DNA of 64,000 nt, from assembly GCF_011043525.1 (NCBI RefSeq), contig NZ_JAAKGO010000003.1:248001-312000 (forward strand), written 5' to 3'. Numbering within the stretch: the first letter of the stretch is position 1; the number at the start of each line of letters is the position of its first letter. The position numbers and the translations under genes are program-made. Below, piece after piece: positions 16,858 through 24,793 of this stretch. The notes below the pieces were generated by a model that was given only the letters and a program-made list of their open reading frames with translations, was not told where the DNA came from and did no database searches. The DNA is from Sphingobacterium sp. SGG-5 (GTDB lineage Bacteria > Bacteroidota > Bacteroidia > Sphingobacteriales > Sphingobacteriaceae).

Positions 16858-18805
16858 GCCAGATGTTGTTTTCGGGATTGCTGTCGGGATACACATCCCT
16901 TGGGTCTATTTTTACCTGTGTTAATTTTTCCTTGGAATCCAACCGGAAGGTCCAGGACGTATTTCTTTCCCAGACCTGCACGGGAAGTTTGACCGTTATA
17001 CGCTTGCCGGATTCGGTCGTTGCTTCTACCTCGATGGGCATAGGGAGTTTCTCCCGGTTTTGGACGGTAATACGGGCCCCTTTGCCGGGATCCATGTCGA
17101 CATAGCTGACTTCGGTGATGGCCTGGTCCATCTGCCAGTTGTGCTGAAACAGCCCGCGCCAGAACCAGCTTAAGTTTTCGCCGGTTTCGTTTTCGATAGT
17201 CCGGAAGAAATCGTCAGGTGTCGGATGTTTGTAAGCCCAGTATTGTATGTATTTTTTGAATGCCGCATCGAAACGCGCTCTGCCGATAATTTCATTCCGC
17301 AGGAGGTGGAGGGCATAGGCCGGTTTATAATAGACCAAAGCGCCGATGTTCTTTTCACGCATCGCTTGCGGGCTGCTCATGACCGGCTCCAGGGCAGGAT
17401 TAAAAAGCACCTGCGTCATGCTGTTTTGCTTCCCGTAGGGGAGGTGATATTCACCCTTGTTGAAGTTTTCCGTCGAGATGTCGTTGATGAAGGTATTGAA
17501 ACCTTCGTCCATCCATCCATGCAGACGTTCATTGCTGCCCACAATCATGGGAAACCAATTGTGCCCAAATTCATGGTCGGTGACGCCCCACAGGTTGCCG
17601 GCCTTGGCCTTGTGTCCACAGAAAGAGATAGCGGGATATTCCATGCCACCTACATTGGATGCGACATTAATGGCCACGGGGTAGGGGTATTCAAACCACT
17701 TTTGTGAATAATGCTCAATGGAGGCTTTGGTGTACTCGGTCGACCGCTCCCAGGCATTTCCGCCACGGCTCTCTATCGGGTAGGCCGATATGGCCAAGGC
17801 AGTTTGGCCGGAGGGCAAGTTTATTTTTGCGCCGTCAATGATAAAAGCAGGCGAGGAAGCCCATGCGACATCCCGTGCATTGTTGAGCTTGTATTTCCAC
17901 GTCCGCGTTGCGCTTCCCGATGCGTTGCTTGCTGCCTTGATATCGGCCTCATCGCGTATAAGTACAGTTTTATCGGAAGTTTTGGCACTGTTGTATTTTT
18001 TCAATTGTGCAGGAGACCATACTTCGGATGGATTGAGGAGTTCGCCGCCCAATACCACCACATGTGATACCGGTGCAGTGATCTCCACCTGATAGTCGCC
18101 ATAGGGTAAATAAAATTCACCCGGCCCGGTATAAGGTGTGGTGTTCCATCCCGAGACGTCATCAAACACGGCCATCCGCGGATACCATTGGGCGATACTG
18201 TAGATTTTCCCATGTGTGGTGTTCAATATCCCCGTCCGGTCGGCACCGTAGGTGGGAATGGTATATTCAAAGTCCATACGGATGATTACACTACCTCCGT
18301 TTGCCTGCAGGGGGGACGGTAGTTCGATACGCATCCGGGTGTCGGTTATCGTATATTTTACGGCGTCGTCTGCATCATTGACTTTAATATTGGATAAGGT
18401 ATATCCACCTTCAAATGCGTTGTTGGCCTGGCCGTACCGGCTTTTTTCCAAGGGTATGGTTGCCTGGCCGATCGATTGGGCGGTAAATAGGTTTTGATCG
18501 AGCTGCAACCAGAGAAAATCTAAGTTCTCAGGGCTGTTATTAGTGTAATGTATATTCACCGAGCCACTGATGCGATCTTTTTTATCGTCAAGATTCGCCT
18601 TAATGACATAGCTGGCTGAATTTTGCCAATACTGCGGACCCGGTTTACCGCTGGCCGAACGATAGAGCGTGCCGTTGTGGGTATAAAAACCAGGGGCAAA
18701 TGCTTCGGTATAGCTGTAATTCGTGGTCTGCGCAGATAGGTACAGACCCGAGTATAGGAAGAGAATGAATAATCCTGCTTTTAACTGAAAATAAATGCGC
18801 CTCAT
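16847..18805 (-). CDS. M1 family metallopeptidase (aminopeptidase-like), exported
   Basis: A 652-residue protein with a signal peptide ending near YLSAQ. An N-terminal beta domain precedes the catalytic domain, which has the exopeptidase-type motif GGMEYPA (around 386-392), the zinc site HEFGH (411-415) and the downstream ligand Glu434 in WMDEGFNTF. These are hallmarks of M1 peptidases, which remove N-terminal residues from peptides. It is probably periplasmic or surface-located. It is transcribed before the carboxypeptidase-regulatory-domain gene (11-nt overlap). The ArsC-like gene ends 11 nt upstream on the same strand and may belong to the same run. Confidence 0.93.
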   Translation of the reverse strand: MRRIYFQLKAGLFILFLYSGLYLSAQTTNYSYTEAFAPGFYTHNGTLYRSASGKPGPQYWQNSASYVIKANLDDKKDRISGSVNIHYTNNSPENLDFLWLQLDQNLFTAQSIGQATIPLEKSRYGQANNAFEGGYTLSNIKVNDADDAVKYTITDTRMRIELPSPLQANGGSVIIRMDFEYTIPTYGADRTGILNTTHGKIYSIAQWYPRMAVFDDVSGWNTTPYTGPGEFYLPYGDYQVEITAPVSHVVVLGGELLNPSEVWSPAQLKKYNSAKTSDKTVLIRDEADIKAASNASGSATRTWKYKLNNARDVAWASSPAFIIDGAKINLPSGQTALAISAYPIESRGGNAWERSTEYTKASIEHYSQKWFEYPYPVAINVASNVGGMEYPAISFCGHKAKAGNLWGVTDHEFGHNWFPMIVGSNERLHGWMDEGFNTFINDISTENFNKGEYHLPYGKQNSMTQVLFNPALEPVMSSPQAMREKNIGALVYYKPAYALHLLRNEIIGRARFDAAFKKYIQYWAYKHPTPDDFFRTIENETGENLSWFWRGLFQHNWQMDQAITEVSYVDMDPGKGARITVQNREKLPMPIEVEATTESGKRITVKLPVQVWERNTSWTFRLDSKEKLTQVKIDPRDVYPDSNPENNIWHAK

Positions 18806-18816
18806 TATTTTATACT

Positions 18817-19167
18817 TTATAAAAGTTTTGATGCATAGAGCTGTTCGTCAAACCCTACAATAATAGTTCCAGAGTCGGATTCGATAACCGGCCGCTTAAT
18901 CATACTGTTGTTTTCAACAAGGGCAGTATTTGCCGACGGGGCGTCGGTCACCGAAGCCTGTTTGTCTGCGGATAACTTTCGCCATGTCGTTCCTTTTTTG
19001 TTAAGCAGCTGTTCCCACGCCACTTTTTTCTCCCACGCTTGCAGCTTTGCTAACGTTGCTGGTTCTTTTTTAAAATCATGAAAGACGTAATCCAATTGAT
19101 GATCGTCCAACCAATCTATAGCTTTTTTTACCGTGTTGCAGTTTTTTATTCCGTATACATGTAACAT
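18817..19167 (-). CDS. ArsC/Spx/YffB family thioredoxin-fold protein
   Basis: A 116-residue protein of the arsenate-reductase-like fold. YGIKNCNTVKKA at the start holds the family cysteine (Cys10) in the CxxxKK context typical of YffB-like members rather than of true arsenate reductases, and LLNKKGTTWRKL is the conserved second block. YffB-type proteins are presumed glutathione- or thiol-linked, without a proven substrate. The gene lies 11 nt upstream of the M1 peptidase gene and is divergent from fbaA. Confidence 0.88.
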   Translation of the reverse strand: MLHVYGIKNCNTVKKAIDWLDDHQLDYVFHDFKKEPATLAKLQAWEKKVAWEQLLNKKGTTWRKLSADKQASVTDAPSANTALVENNSMIKRPVIESDSGTIIVGFDEQLYASKLL

Positions 19168-19231
19168 ACGTTAAAGATAAGCGTTAAAGTTAGGATTACA
19201 ATTAAAAATAATAGAATTATAGCGATAGGAT

Positions 19232-19256
19232 ACATAGTGTATTTTTGACACTATGT
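19232..19256. promoter_or_regulatory. Perfect 9-bp inverted repeat upstream of fbaA
   Basis: ACATAGTGT (19232-19240) and ACACTATGT (19248-19256) are exact reverse complements separated by 7 nt. The repeat abuts the presumed -33 element of the fbaA promoter in a divergent intergenic region, where an operator would be expected. The four T after it could also make it a weak plus-strand stem-loop, but no plus-strand gene ends nearby. Confidence 0.55.
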
Positions 19257-19258
19257 TT

Positions 19259-19287
19259 TTGGAAATAACAATTTTTTCTTACCTTTA
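19259..19287 (+). promoter_or_regulatory. Candidate fbaA promoter
   Basis: TTG at 19259-19261 and TACCTTTA at 19280-19287 (seven of eight matches to TAnnTTTG) are 18 nt apart, within the Bacteroidota spacing. The start codon follows 24 nt later. Confidence 0.45.
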
Positions 19288-19310
19288 TAACGAATTAAAT
19301 AAGATATCAC

Positions 19311-20390
19311 ATGAGCCTAAAAGATTTTAAAGGTGTACTAACAGGAGATCAGGTACAAGAGCTATTTGAGATTGCGAAGAAGCATCAGTTTGCTTTGCCT
19401 GCTGTAAACATTATAGGAACTAACTCGATCAATGCTGTTATGGAAACAGCTAAAGCTGCAAACTCCCCGGTTATCATTCAGCTGTCCAACGGAGGAGCTC
19501 AATTTTATGCGGGTAAGTCGTTGAATAACGATGGTTTGAAAGCCTGTGTTTTGGGTGCTGTATCGGCAGCGCAGCATGTACACCTGCTGGCAGAGCATTA
19601 TGGTGTAGCTGTAATTTTGCATACGGATCATGCGGCCAAAAAGTTGCTGCCTTGGATCGATGGTCTTTTGGATGCAGGGGAGAAATTCTTTGCACAACAT
19701 GGTAAGCCTTTGTTCTCTTCACATATGCTGGATCTTTCGGAGGAACCTATCGAGGAGAATATTGAGATGTCGAGTAAATACCTGGCTCGGATGAAGCCAC
19801 TTGGTATGACGGTAGAGATCGAATTAGGCGTGACCGGAGGGGAAGAGGATGGTGTGGATAATTCAGACGTCGATAGTTCAAAATTATATACACAACCGGA
19901 AGAGGTCGCTTATGCCTACGAAGAGCTTTCTAAAGTTTCGGATAAGTTTACCGTAGCGGCTGCTTTTGGGAATGTCCACGGTGTTTACAAGCCGGGCAAT
20001 GTGAAGCTTCAACCGGTAATCTTGCACAATTCACAGGAATATATCCGTGAGAAATTCAATCTTTCTGCGGAGAAGCCGGTAAACTTTGTATTCCATGGCG
20101 GATCGGGTTCTTCACCGGAAGAAATTCGTGAAGCGATTTCTTATGGTGCGATTAAGATGAACATCGATACGGATATGCAATGGGCATTTTGGGATGGGAT
20201 CCGTGGATATGAGGCGAAAAACCGGGATTATCTGCAAGCGCAGATCGGTAACCCGGAAGGTGCTGATGTTCCGAATAAAAAGTATTACGATCCGCGCGTG
20301 TGGTTGCGCAAGGGAGAGGAAGCTTTTGTCACCCGCTTGAAGCAGGCTTTTGAGGAACTCAACGCGGTTGACTCCAATAGCAAGTTGTAA
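19311..20390 (+). CDS. fbaA: Class II fructose-bisphosphate aldolase
   Basis: A 359-residue zinc-dependent aldolase that interconverts fructose 1,6-bisphosphate with glyceraldehyde 3-phosphate and dihydroxyacetone phosphate. The catalytic and zinc motif HTDH (104-107) lies in VILHTDHAAKKLLPWIDG. The length and the insertion pattern (TVEIELGVTGGEEDGVDNSD, then NVHGVYKPGN and FHGGSGSS) match the long class IIA FbaA group. It is a single-gene unit with its own promoter candidate and a strong terminator. tpiA, another glycolytic gene, lies at the far end of the window. Confidence 0.97.
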   Translation: MSLKDFKGVLTGDQVQELFEIAKKHQFALPAVNIIGTNSINAVMETAKAANSPVIIQLSNGGAQFYAGKSLNNDGLKACVLGAVSAAQHVHLLAEHYGVAVILHTDHAAKKLLPWIDGLLDAGEKFFAQHGKPLFSSHMLDLSEEPIEENIEMSSKYLARMKPLGMTVEIELGVTGGEEDGVDNSDVDSSKLYTQPEEVAYAYEELSKVSDKFTVAAAFGNVHGVYKPGNVKLQPVILHNSQEYIREKFNLSAEKPVNFVFHGGSGSSPEEIREAISYGAIKMNIDTDMQWAFWDGIRGYEAKNRDYLQAQIGNPEGADVPNKKYYDPRVWLRKGEEAFVTRLKQAFEELNAVDSNSKL

Positions 20391-20411
20391 GACAATATAT
20401 ATCTTTATAAT

Positions 20412-20446
20412 GGCCCTTTTGACCGTGTGTTGAAAGGGCCTTTTTT
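20412..20446 (+). terminator. Intrinsic terminator of fbaA
   Basis: GGCCCTTT (20412-20419) pairs with AAAGGGCC (20433-20440) and is followed directly by six T. Confidence 0.9.
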
Positions 20447-20470
20447 GGTGTCATCTTTTTAGAACCCATT

Positions 20471-20545
20471 AAAAAAACGAAATCCTGAGACGGGGAGTCC
20501 CAGGATTTCTACCAAACCAATTATTAACCTAAATATGAAATTATG
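20471..20545 (-). repeat. Structured repeat element, copy 2
   Basis: Same architecture as 8871-8940: a hairpin with outer arms AAATCCTG (20480-20487) and CAGGATTT (20501-20508), inner pairs GAC (20489-20491) with GTC (20497-20499), then the shared box at 20511-20534. The inner pairs differ from copy 1 (AGC with GCT) yet still pair. On the minus strand the hairpin is followed by TTTCGTTTTTTT, so it can end transcripts coming from the sigma-factor gene. The box continues in both copies to a plus-strand ATGAAATTA. Confidence 0.7.
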
Positions 20546-20661
20546 AATCCTAATTTCACGTACAATTATAACAAATTATATGCCAAAAAAAAAGAAATAT
20601 GAATGTAACATTTATGTTTTTTATGGTTTTATTGTGTTTCGATATCATTATTTTGATTCTT

Positions 20662-21210
20662 TTACAAAAAGAAGAAGAGCAAAAGAAATTCCAACGGGCG
20701 GAGCTCGGCTTTGAGTTGTTTGATGGCGCGATAAGAAAGGGTACGGCAGGATTCCACACTGACCTCCATGATAGATGCAATCTCTTCGTAGCTGAAATCC
20801 ATATAATATTTCAGAAAAAGTACTTCACGCTGGCGCTTGGGTAAAGTCTCTATCTGCGCCTTGACCCGTTGTACATTCATACCATCGTGCTCTTTCTTTA
20901 TCCATTCCAGTTCTGGGCTGGAGGTCCACAACAGTTCTTCCGGCACTTGTGTGACTTCAAATCGATCTCTTTCGTGCTTGGCGTGTAACAGGCGTCTTCT
21001 CAGCGAGGAAAATAAATAGAATTTCACCTGTACATCCTTTGCGATATTGGAATTGTTAAAGAGACTTACAAAAAGGTCGTGAATACAGTCCAGCACGGTC
21101 TCCTTGTCCGAATGGTATTTTATACCGAATGCAAAAAGATCATCGATATATTCCCGATATATCGTTTCGAAAGCACGTTCATCACCATGTATAAAATCTA
21201 TCCAAGACAT
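20662..21210 (-). CDS. ECF-type RNA polymerase sigma factor
   Basis: A 182-residue sigma-70 family protein. Region 2 covers about residues 10-75 (FETIYREYIDDLFAFG, ending VKFYLFSSLRRRLL) and region 4 covers about 115-170 (LPKRQREVLFLKYYMDFSYEEIA with the helix-turn-helix SVESCRTLSYRAIKQLK). Such factors in Bacteroidota are normally paired with FecR and a SusC receptor. Here fecR and susC lie on the same strand but 5' of this gene, so the sigma gene is the last of the locus. It has its own leader region of 252 nt, which contains the terminator of the preceding gene. The C-terminus ends in a short hydrophobic tail. Confidence 0.92.
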   Translation of the reverse strand: MSWIDFIHGDERAFETIYREYIDDLFAFGIKYHSDKETVLDCIHDLFVSLFNNSNIAKDVQVKFYLFSSLRRRLLHAKHERDRFEVTQVPEELLWTSSPELEWIKKEHDGMNVQRVKAQIETLPKRQREVLFLKYYMDFSYEEIASIMEVSVESCRTLSYRAIKQLKAELRPLEFLLLFFFL

Positions 21211-21403
21211 TGTTATCTATCTATAGAACTATTTGATTGCAATGTATCGCTTTCGTGTTATCTTCATGTTAAGATGCCGTAAAACTATACATCATAATTT
21301 AGTTACTCAAAATTAGGTAAAATGCTTCGCAATCACTAATACAGCATGTTAAAAGAGCGCGTATATGCGGTTAAAAATAAACAAAAATGGATAATAATCC
21401 ATA

Positions 21404-21434
21404 AAAAAACCTCCCCGAAATAGCGAGGAGGTTT
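21404..21434 (-). terminator. Intrinsic terminator after the EEP lipoprotein gene
   Basis: On the minus strand AAACCTCC (21434-21427) pairs with GGAGGTTT (21414-21407) and runs into further T. It closes the fecR-susC-susD-EEP transcript before the sigma gene. Confidence 0.85.
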
Positions 21435-21462
21435 AATGTTTTAAAAAGGTATTGCCGATTTA

Positions 21463-22308
21463 TCAATCGTATTGAAAAATGGCAATTACCGGAAGATGGT
21501 CTGATGCATATTGTCCGGTCATGGAAACACCCGATACGAGCGTAAAGGCTTGCTTTGCCAAGGCATTGAAAGCGACAAAGTCAATGGCCTTATTCGGTTT
21601 GTTTACCGGAATTGTAAACGGGCAAGGGCCCATACACGAAAGCGAAAACTCTTTCTTGAGTTCGATCATTTCTTCTGAATCCGGTGTTGCGTTGTAATCT
21701 CCACCGATAAATAAAGGCTTGTTGATGTTTTTACTCAATTGATTGAGGAACTGGGCCTGCTCGAAACGAATTGCTGCCAAATCAAAATGGGTTGCACCAA
21801 ATTCAAAGGTCTTTCCATCGGGTAGCGTTACCGTAGCCAAAGCGATACTCCGTTGTTCACCGTCTGGTGCCGGTGCCGCCGGTAGATCAAGTTTACGTTT
21901 ATTACTCAATGGATATTTACTTAGAATGAGGTTTCCGTATTCACCACCCTTATAGTCTATAGACTTCGAAAAGTAATATTCCATATCCAGAAGCTCGGCC
22001 AGCTTCTTTGCCTGATCGATCTGATCTTCTGGGTTGGGCGAACGTGTTGTGTTCACGTCCACCTCCTGTAAGGCAATTACCTCAGCTTTGCTCTGTTTGA
22101 TCACCGCTGCAATGTTATTGAGGTTGATCACCGACGGAGGTGCGGGGGCCGCTGGATCGGCAGGCGCACCGTGATGTATATTATACGTCAGGAGCGTTAT
22201 TCTCTTTTTTTGTCCATCCGGTTTGGGATCTTCGCCTGATCCACTGCAGCAGGTAATTACCAAAAGCGCTAGAGCACTTATACTCATTAATCCTTTTCTC
22301 ATTCTCAT
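21463..22308 (-). CDS. Endonuclease/exonuclease/phosphatase-fold lipoprotein (catalytic residues present)
   Basis: A 281-residue protein with a lipoprotein signal (LLVITCCSGSGED; Cys20 or Cys21), whose acidic stretch after the cysteine suits surface export in Bacteroidota. The EEP fold is complete with Asn43 (TYNIHHG), Glu82 (ALQEVD), His174 (THFDL), Asp204 and Asn206 (GGDYNAT), Asp243 and the terminal Ser-Asp-His (269-271). The family hydrolyses phosphodiesters or phosphomonoesters with a divalent metal: nucleic acids, sphingomyelin or inositol phosphates. The substrate is unknown. It is the last gene of the SusCD transcript, 4 nt after a related gene that has lost these residues. Confidence 0.88.
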   Translation of the reverse strand: MRMRKGLMSISALALLVITCCSGSGEDPKPDGQKKRITLLTYNIHHGAPADPAAPAPPSVINLNNIAAVIKQSKAEVIALQEVDVNTTRSPNPEDQIDQAKKLAELLDMEYYFSKSIDYKGGEYGNLILSKYPLSNKRKLDLPAAPAPDGEQRSIALATVTLPDGKTFEFGATHFDLAAIRFEQAQFLNQLSKNINKPLFIGGDYNATPDSEEMIELKKEFSLSCMGPCPFTIPVNKPNKAIDFVAFNALAKQAFTLVSGVSMTGQYASDHLPVIAIFQYD

Positions 22309-22312
22309 ATAT

Positions 22313-23173
22313 TTATTCTTCTAGTTTTATTTTAATTTCTGCTGTTGTAGGGAACATACCGAGTGGAGTCTCGGGATCTTTAAATGCTTCCAGGGTTTTT
22401 GAGACAATCAACAAATCGTTTGGGTCCTGATAGGTAATATAATCATATGTACCTGTGGGATTAGCTTTAGGTGAATTAAACGCACAACCTGTACTCGCAC
22501 AAGCGTATTTAAAACTACCTTCTATATAGGTTAAAGCTGCTTGGGGTGCCGTCCACTGTTCATTGAAGTTTCCGACAAAAATAACAGGATCTGTTAATTC
22601 CTCCGTCACGCGAAGAATGTCTATGGCTTGTGACCTGCGATCGTCGGCATTCGTTTCCAGTTCGGTGCCCGCGAAATATAGATATAAATCCTCCTCGACT
22701 TCCACTTTAATCATGGCTAACATACGTTGTTCTCCTTGCCCCGCTACATAAGTCAGATCCACGCCAAGTTCTTCCGTAATCGGAAACTTAGATAGCACGG
22801 CATTACCAAATTGTCCGCCACCATAATCACGGCCTTTGAAGAAGAGGTTCATCCCCAAAGCATCAGCAACCTCTTGTGGTCGATCTACACCGCCGGCACG
22901 GGTCGTCTTACTGTCCGCCTGTCTTAAAAACAGCAAGTCCGGATCATACGCTTTGATGACGTCTATCGTGGGTTCTAAAAGATGTCCATTTTGTCGTATT
23001 GCAAAATTGACCGACATGACCTTCAATGTTTTGGTAGGCCCAGTATATTCATTCGGATCGAGGAATTCGGTAGGTGTGACATCCCAATCTCCTGCGTCGA
23101 ACGACTCCCGGCACGAATGCATAAAAAACGTTAATGTAAATATACCAATTATTGCAAAAAATATCTTCTTCAT
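22313..23173 (-). CDS. EEP-fold lipoprotein lacking catalytic residues (probable pseudoenzyme)
   Basis: A 286-residue protein from the ATG at 23173, 4 nt after the susD stop. The frame is open further upstream inside susD, but the lipoprotein signal MKKIFFAIIGIFTLTFFMHSC fixes the start. It aligns along its length with the next gene product and keeps Asn56 (MSVNFAIR), GEQRML and Asp244. The catalytic Glu becomes Gln85 (FLRQAD), the His becomes Glu171 (GTELET), the metal Asp becomes Asn202 (VGNFNE) and Ser-Asp-His becomes GMF (272-274). It is unlikely to hydrolyse phosphoesters. Its place after susD is where surface glycan-binding lipoproteins usually stand, so ligand binding is the best guess. 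Confidence 0.85.
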   Translation of the reverse strand: MKKIFFAIIGIFTLTFFMHSCRESFDAGDWDVTPTEFLDPNEYTGPTKTLKVMSVNFAIRQNGHLLEPTIDVIKAYDPDLLFLRQADSKTTRAGGVDRPQEVADALGMNLFFKGRDYGGGQFGNAVLSKFPITEELGVDLTYVAGQGEQRMLAMIKVEVEEDLYLYFAGTELETNADDRRSQAIDILRVTEELTDPVIFVGNFNEQWTAPQAALTYIEGSFKYACASTGCAFNSPKANPTGTYDYITYQDPNDLLIVSKTLEAFKDPETPLGMFPTTAEIKIKLEE

Positions 23174-23177
23174 AACT

Positions 23178-24782
23178 TTAATAGTTAGGGTTTTGTTCCA
23201 TGTTAGGGTTCGTACTTGTTTCCGTCTCCGGTATAGGCCACAGAGACTCCCGATCGCTGTCGTAGGTACGCATTTGAACCTCCACGATCTCGCCTGTCGT
23301 TGGGTTGGTCGCACCATAGACCTGCCCATTCATCACATCTGCGGCTATACCCCAACGACGGATGTCGAAATAACGCCAACCTTCGAAGGCCAGCTCTGCT
23401 TGTCTCTCCCGACGGATGAATTGCCGCATACGTTGCTGTGAGTTATAACGAACATCCGCTGCATCTATCAAAGGCATAGCTGCCCGTGAGCGAACCTCGT
23501 TGATGGCGTTGAGTGTTTCGGTGTCGCTCCATTCATTGAGCTCGATCTTCGCCTCGGCAAAGGTCAATAATATCTCGGCATAGCGGATAATCATAAAGTC
23601 AAGCTCGCCCGATTTTGATTGTTGATCCCGAGAATCGATGTACTTTTTGATCCAGTAGCCTGTGGCTGTGGATTTGGTCAACCCGATTTTGTCGGCAGGA
23701 CTATAGAAGGGATCAAGGACATATTGGCCCAGGAACTTTTCATTCGGTACAAAGACAGAAGCAGAAAGCCGGGGATCTCTATTGTTCTTGTAATTGGGCT
23801 CTTTACGGTAGATCGCCAACGAATCTGGTCCCAGTTCATATATCGTCTTACCTTGCCGTGTTTCCCAATTATCGACTACCGTATTGGTGGGTGAAAGGTA
23901 GGTCTCCCCGCCAATGCCGTATGGCGCAAAAGAAGTCCAGGCGTTGGCCGCACCTTGCTCCTTGAAGAAGATACGCTCTTCGTTCAATTCGCCCGTATAG
24001 CTGAACAGTTCGCCGTAGCTTGCTGCCATATTGGAGGTGTTTTTCCATAGCTTATATACTTTCGAATCGATAATTTTTTTCGCGGCTGTTTTTGCCAGTT
24101 CGTAGTCTTTTTTATACAGACCCAACCGGGATAGTAATGCCCAACAGATGCCGCTGGTAATCCGTGTTCGATCCGCATTGGTATAGGTAGGCGGTAGCAA
24201 CTCGGCACATAAGGTCAGTTCATCGACGACGAAGTCGTAAACCTGACTTTCCGGTGTCCGGGCTTGGTTGTTCTCTTCCGGATTTAATGAGCTGGTAAGT
24301 AAGGGGATATCACCGAATACCATCATGAGTTCCATGTGGTAATAAGCTCGTAATGCACGTGCTTCCAGTTTCATTCTTTCCTTTAATGTTGCATCGGCAA
24401 ATACCCGGTCAACATTTTCCAAAAACCGGTTGGCACGACGGATACAGATATAATCATCTTGCCACAGGGATTGAGCGACGCCCCATCTACTGGTCGCCAA
24501 ACCTCGGGTAAAAGCATCGTAATCGCCTTTAAATTCACCGCGCTGTACGGCTTCGTCACTTAACCCTGCATAGTACATGATATTACGGCCCGAAGACCCT
24601 CCGGGAATTCCGGCATATACGGTAGCCAACGCGTTATAAGCGTCAGTTTCGGTATTCCACCACTGTTCGTCCGACACACCGGTCGGGCTGTCAATCGTCA
24701 GGAATTTTTCGCAGGATACCTGCGTTATTCCTGCTAAAAGGAGACTGTATAGATATATTCTGATTTTATATATTGCTTTCAT
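23178..24782 (-). CDS. SusD/RagB family outer-membrane nutrient-binding lipoprotein
   Basis: A 534-residue protein with a lipobox at GITQVSC (Cys24). The start of the mature part (EKFLTIDSP, EQWWNTETDAYNALATVYAG) and the C-terminal RRERQAELAFEGWRYFDIRRW are typical of SusD, which caps the SusC barrel on the cell surface and binds the incoming ligand. It lies 11 nt after susC. The ligand cannot be deduced; the two EEP-fold genes downstream suggest a phosphorylated or phosphodiester-containing one (inference). Confidence 0.95.
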   Translation of the reverse strand: MKAIYKIRIYLYSLLLAGITQVSCEKFLTIDSPTGVSDEQWWNTETDAYNALATVYAGIPGGSSGRNIMYYAGLSDEAVQRGEFKGDYDAFTRGLATSRWGVAQSLWQDDYICIRRANRFLENVDRVFADATLKERMKLEARALRAYYHMELMMVFGDIPLLTSSLNPEENNQARTPESQVYDFVVDELTLCAELLPPTYTNADRTRITSGICWALLSRLGLYKKDYELAKTAAKKIIDSKVYKLWKNTSNMAASYGELFSYTGELNEERIFFKEQGAANAWTSFAPYGIGGETYLSPTNTVVDNWETRQGKTIYELGPDSLAIYRKEPNYKNNRDPRLSASVFVPNEKFLGQYVLDPFYSPADKIGLTKSTATGYWIKKYIDSRDQQSKSGELDFMIIRYAEILLTFAEAKIELNEWSDTETLNAINEVRSRAAMPLIDAADVRYNSQQRMRQFIRRERQAELAFEGWRYFDIRRWGIAADVMNGQVYGATNPTTGEIVEVQMRTYDSDRESLWPIPETETSTNPNMEQNPNY

Positions 24783-24793
24783 AACTTTCCGTA

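Noticed and set aside
17225..17707. A 160-codon plus-strand frame
   Set aside because: It lies fully antisense inside the well-supported M1 peptidase gene and its translation shows no domain or membrane logic.
23174..23329. Longer N-terminus of the dead EEP gene
   Set aside because: It would overlap susD by about 150 nt and bury the lipoprotein signal 52 residues inside the protein.
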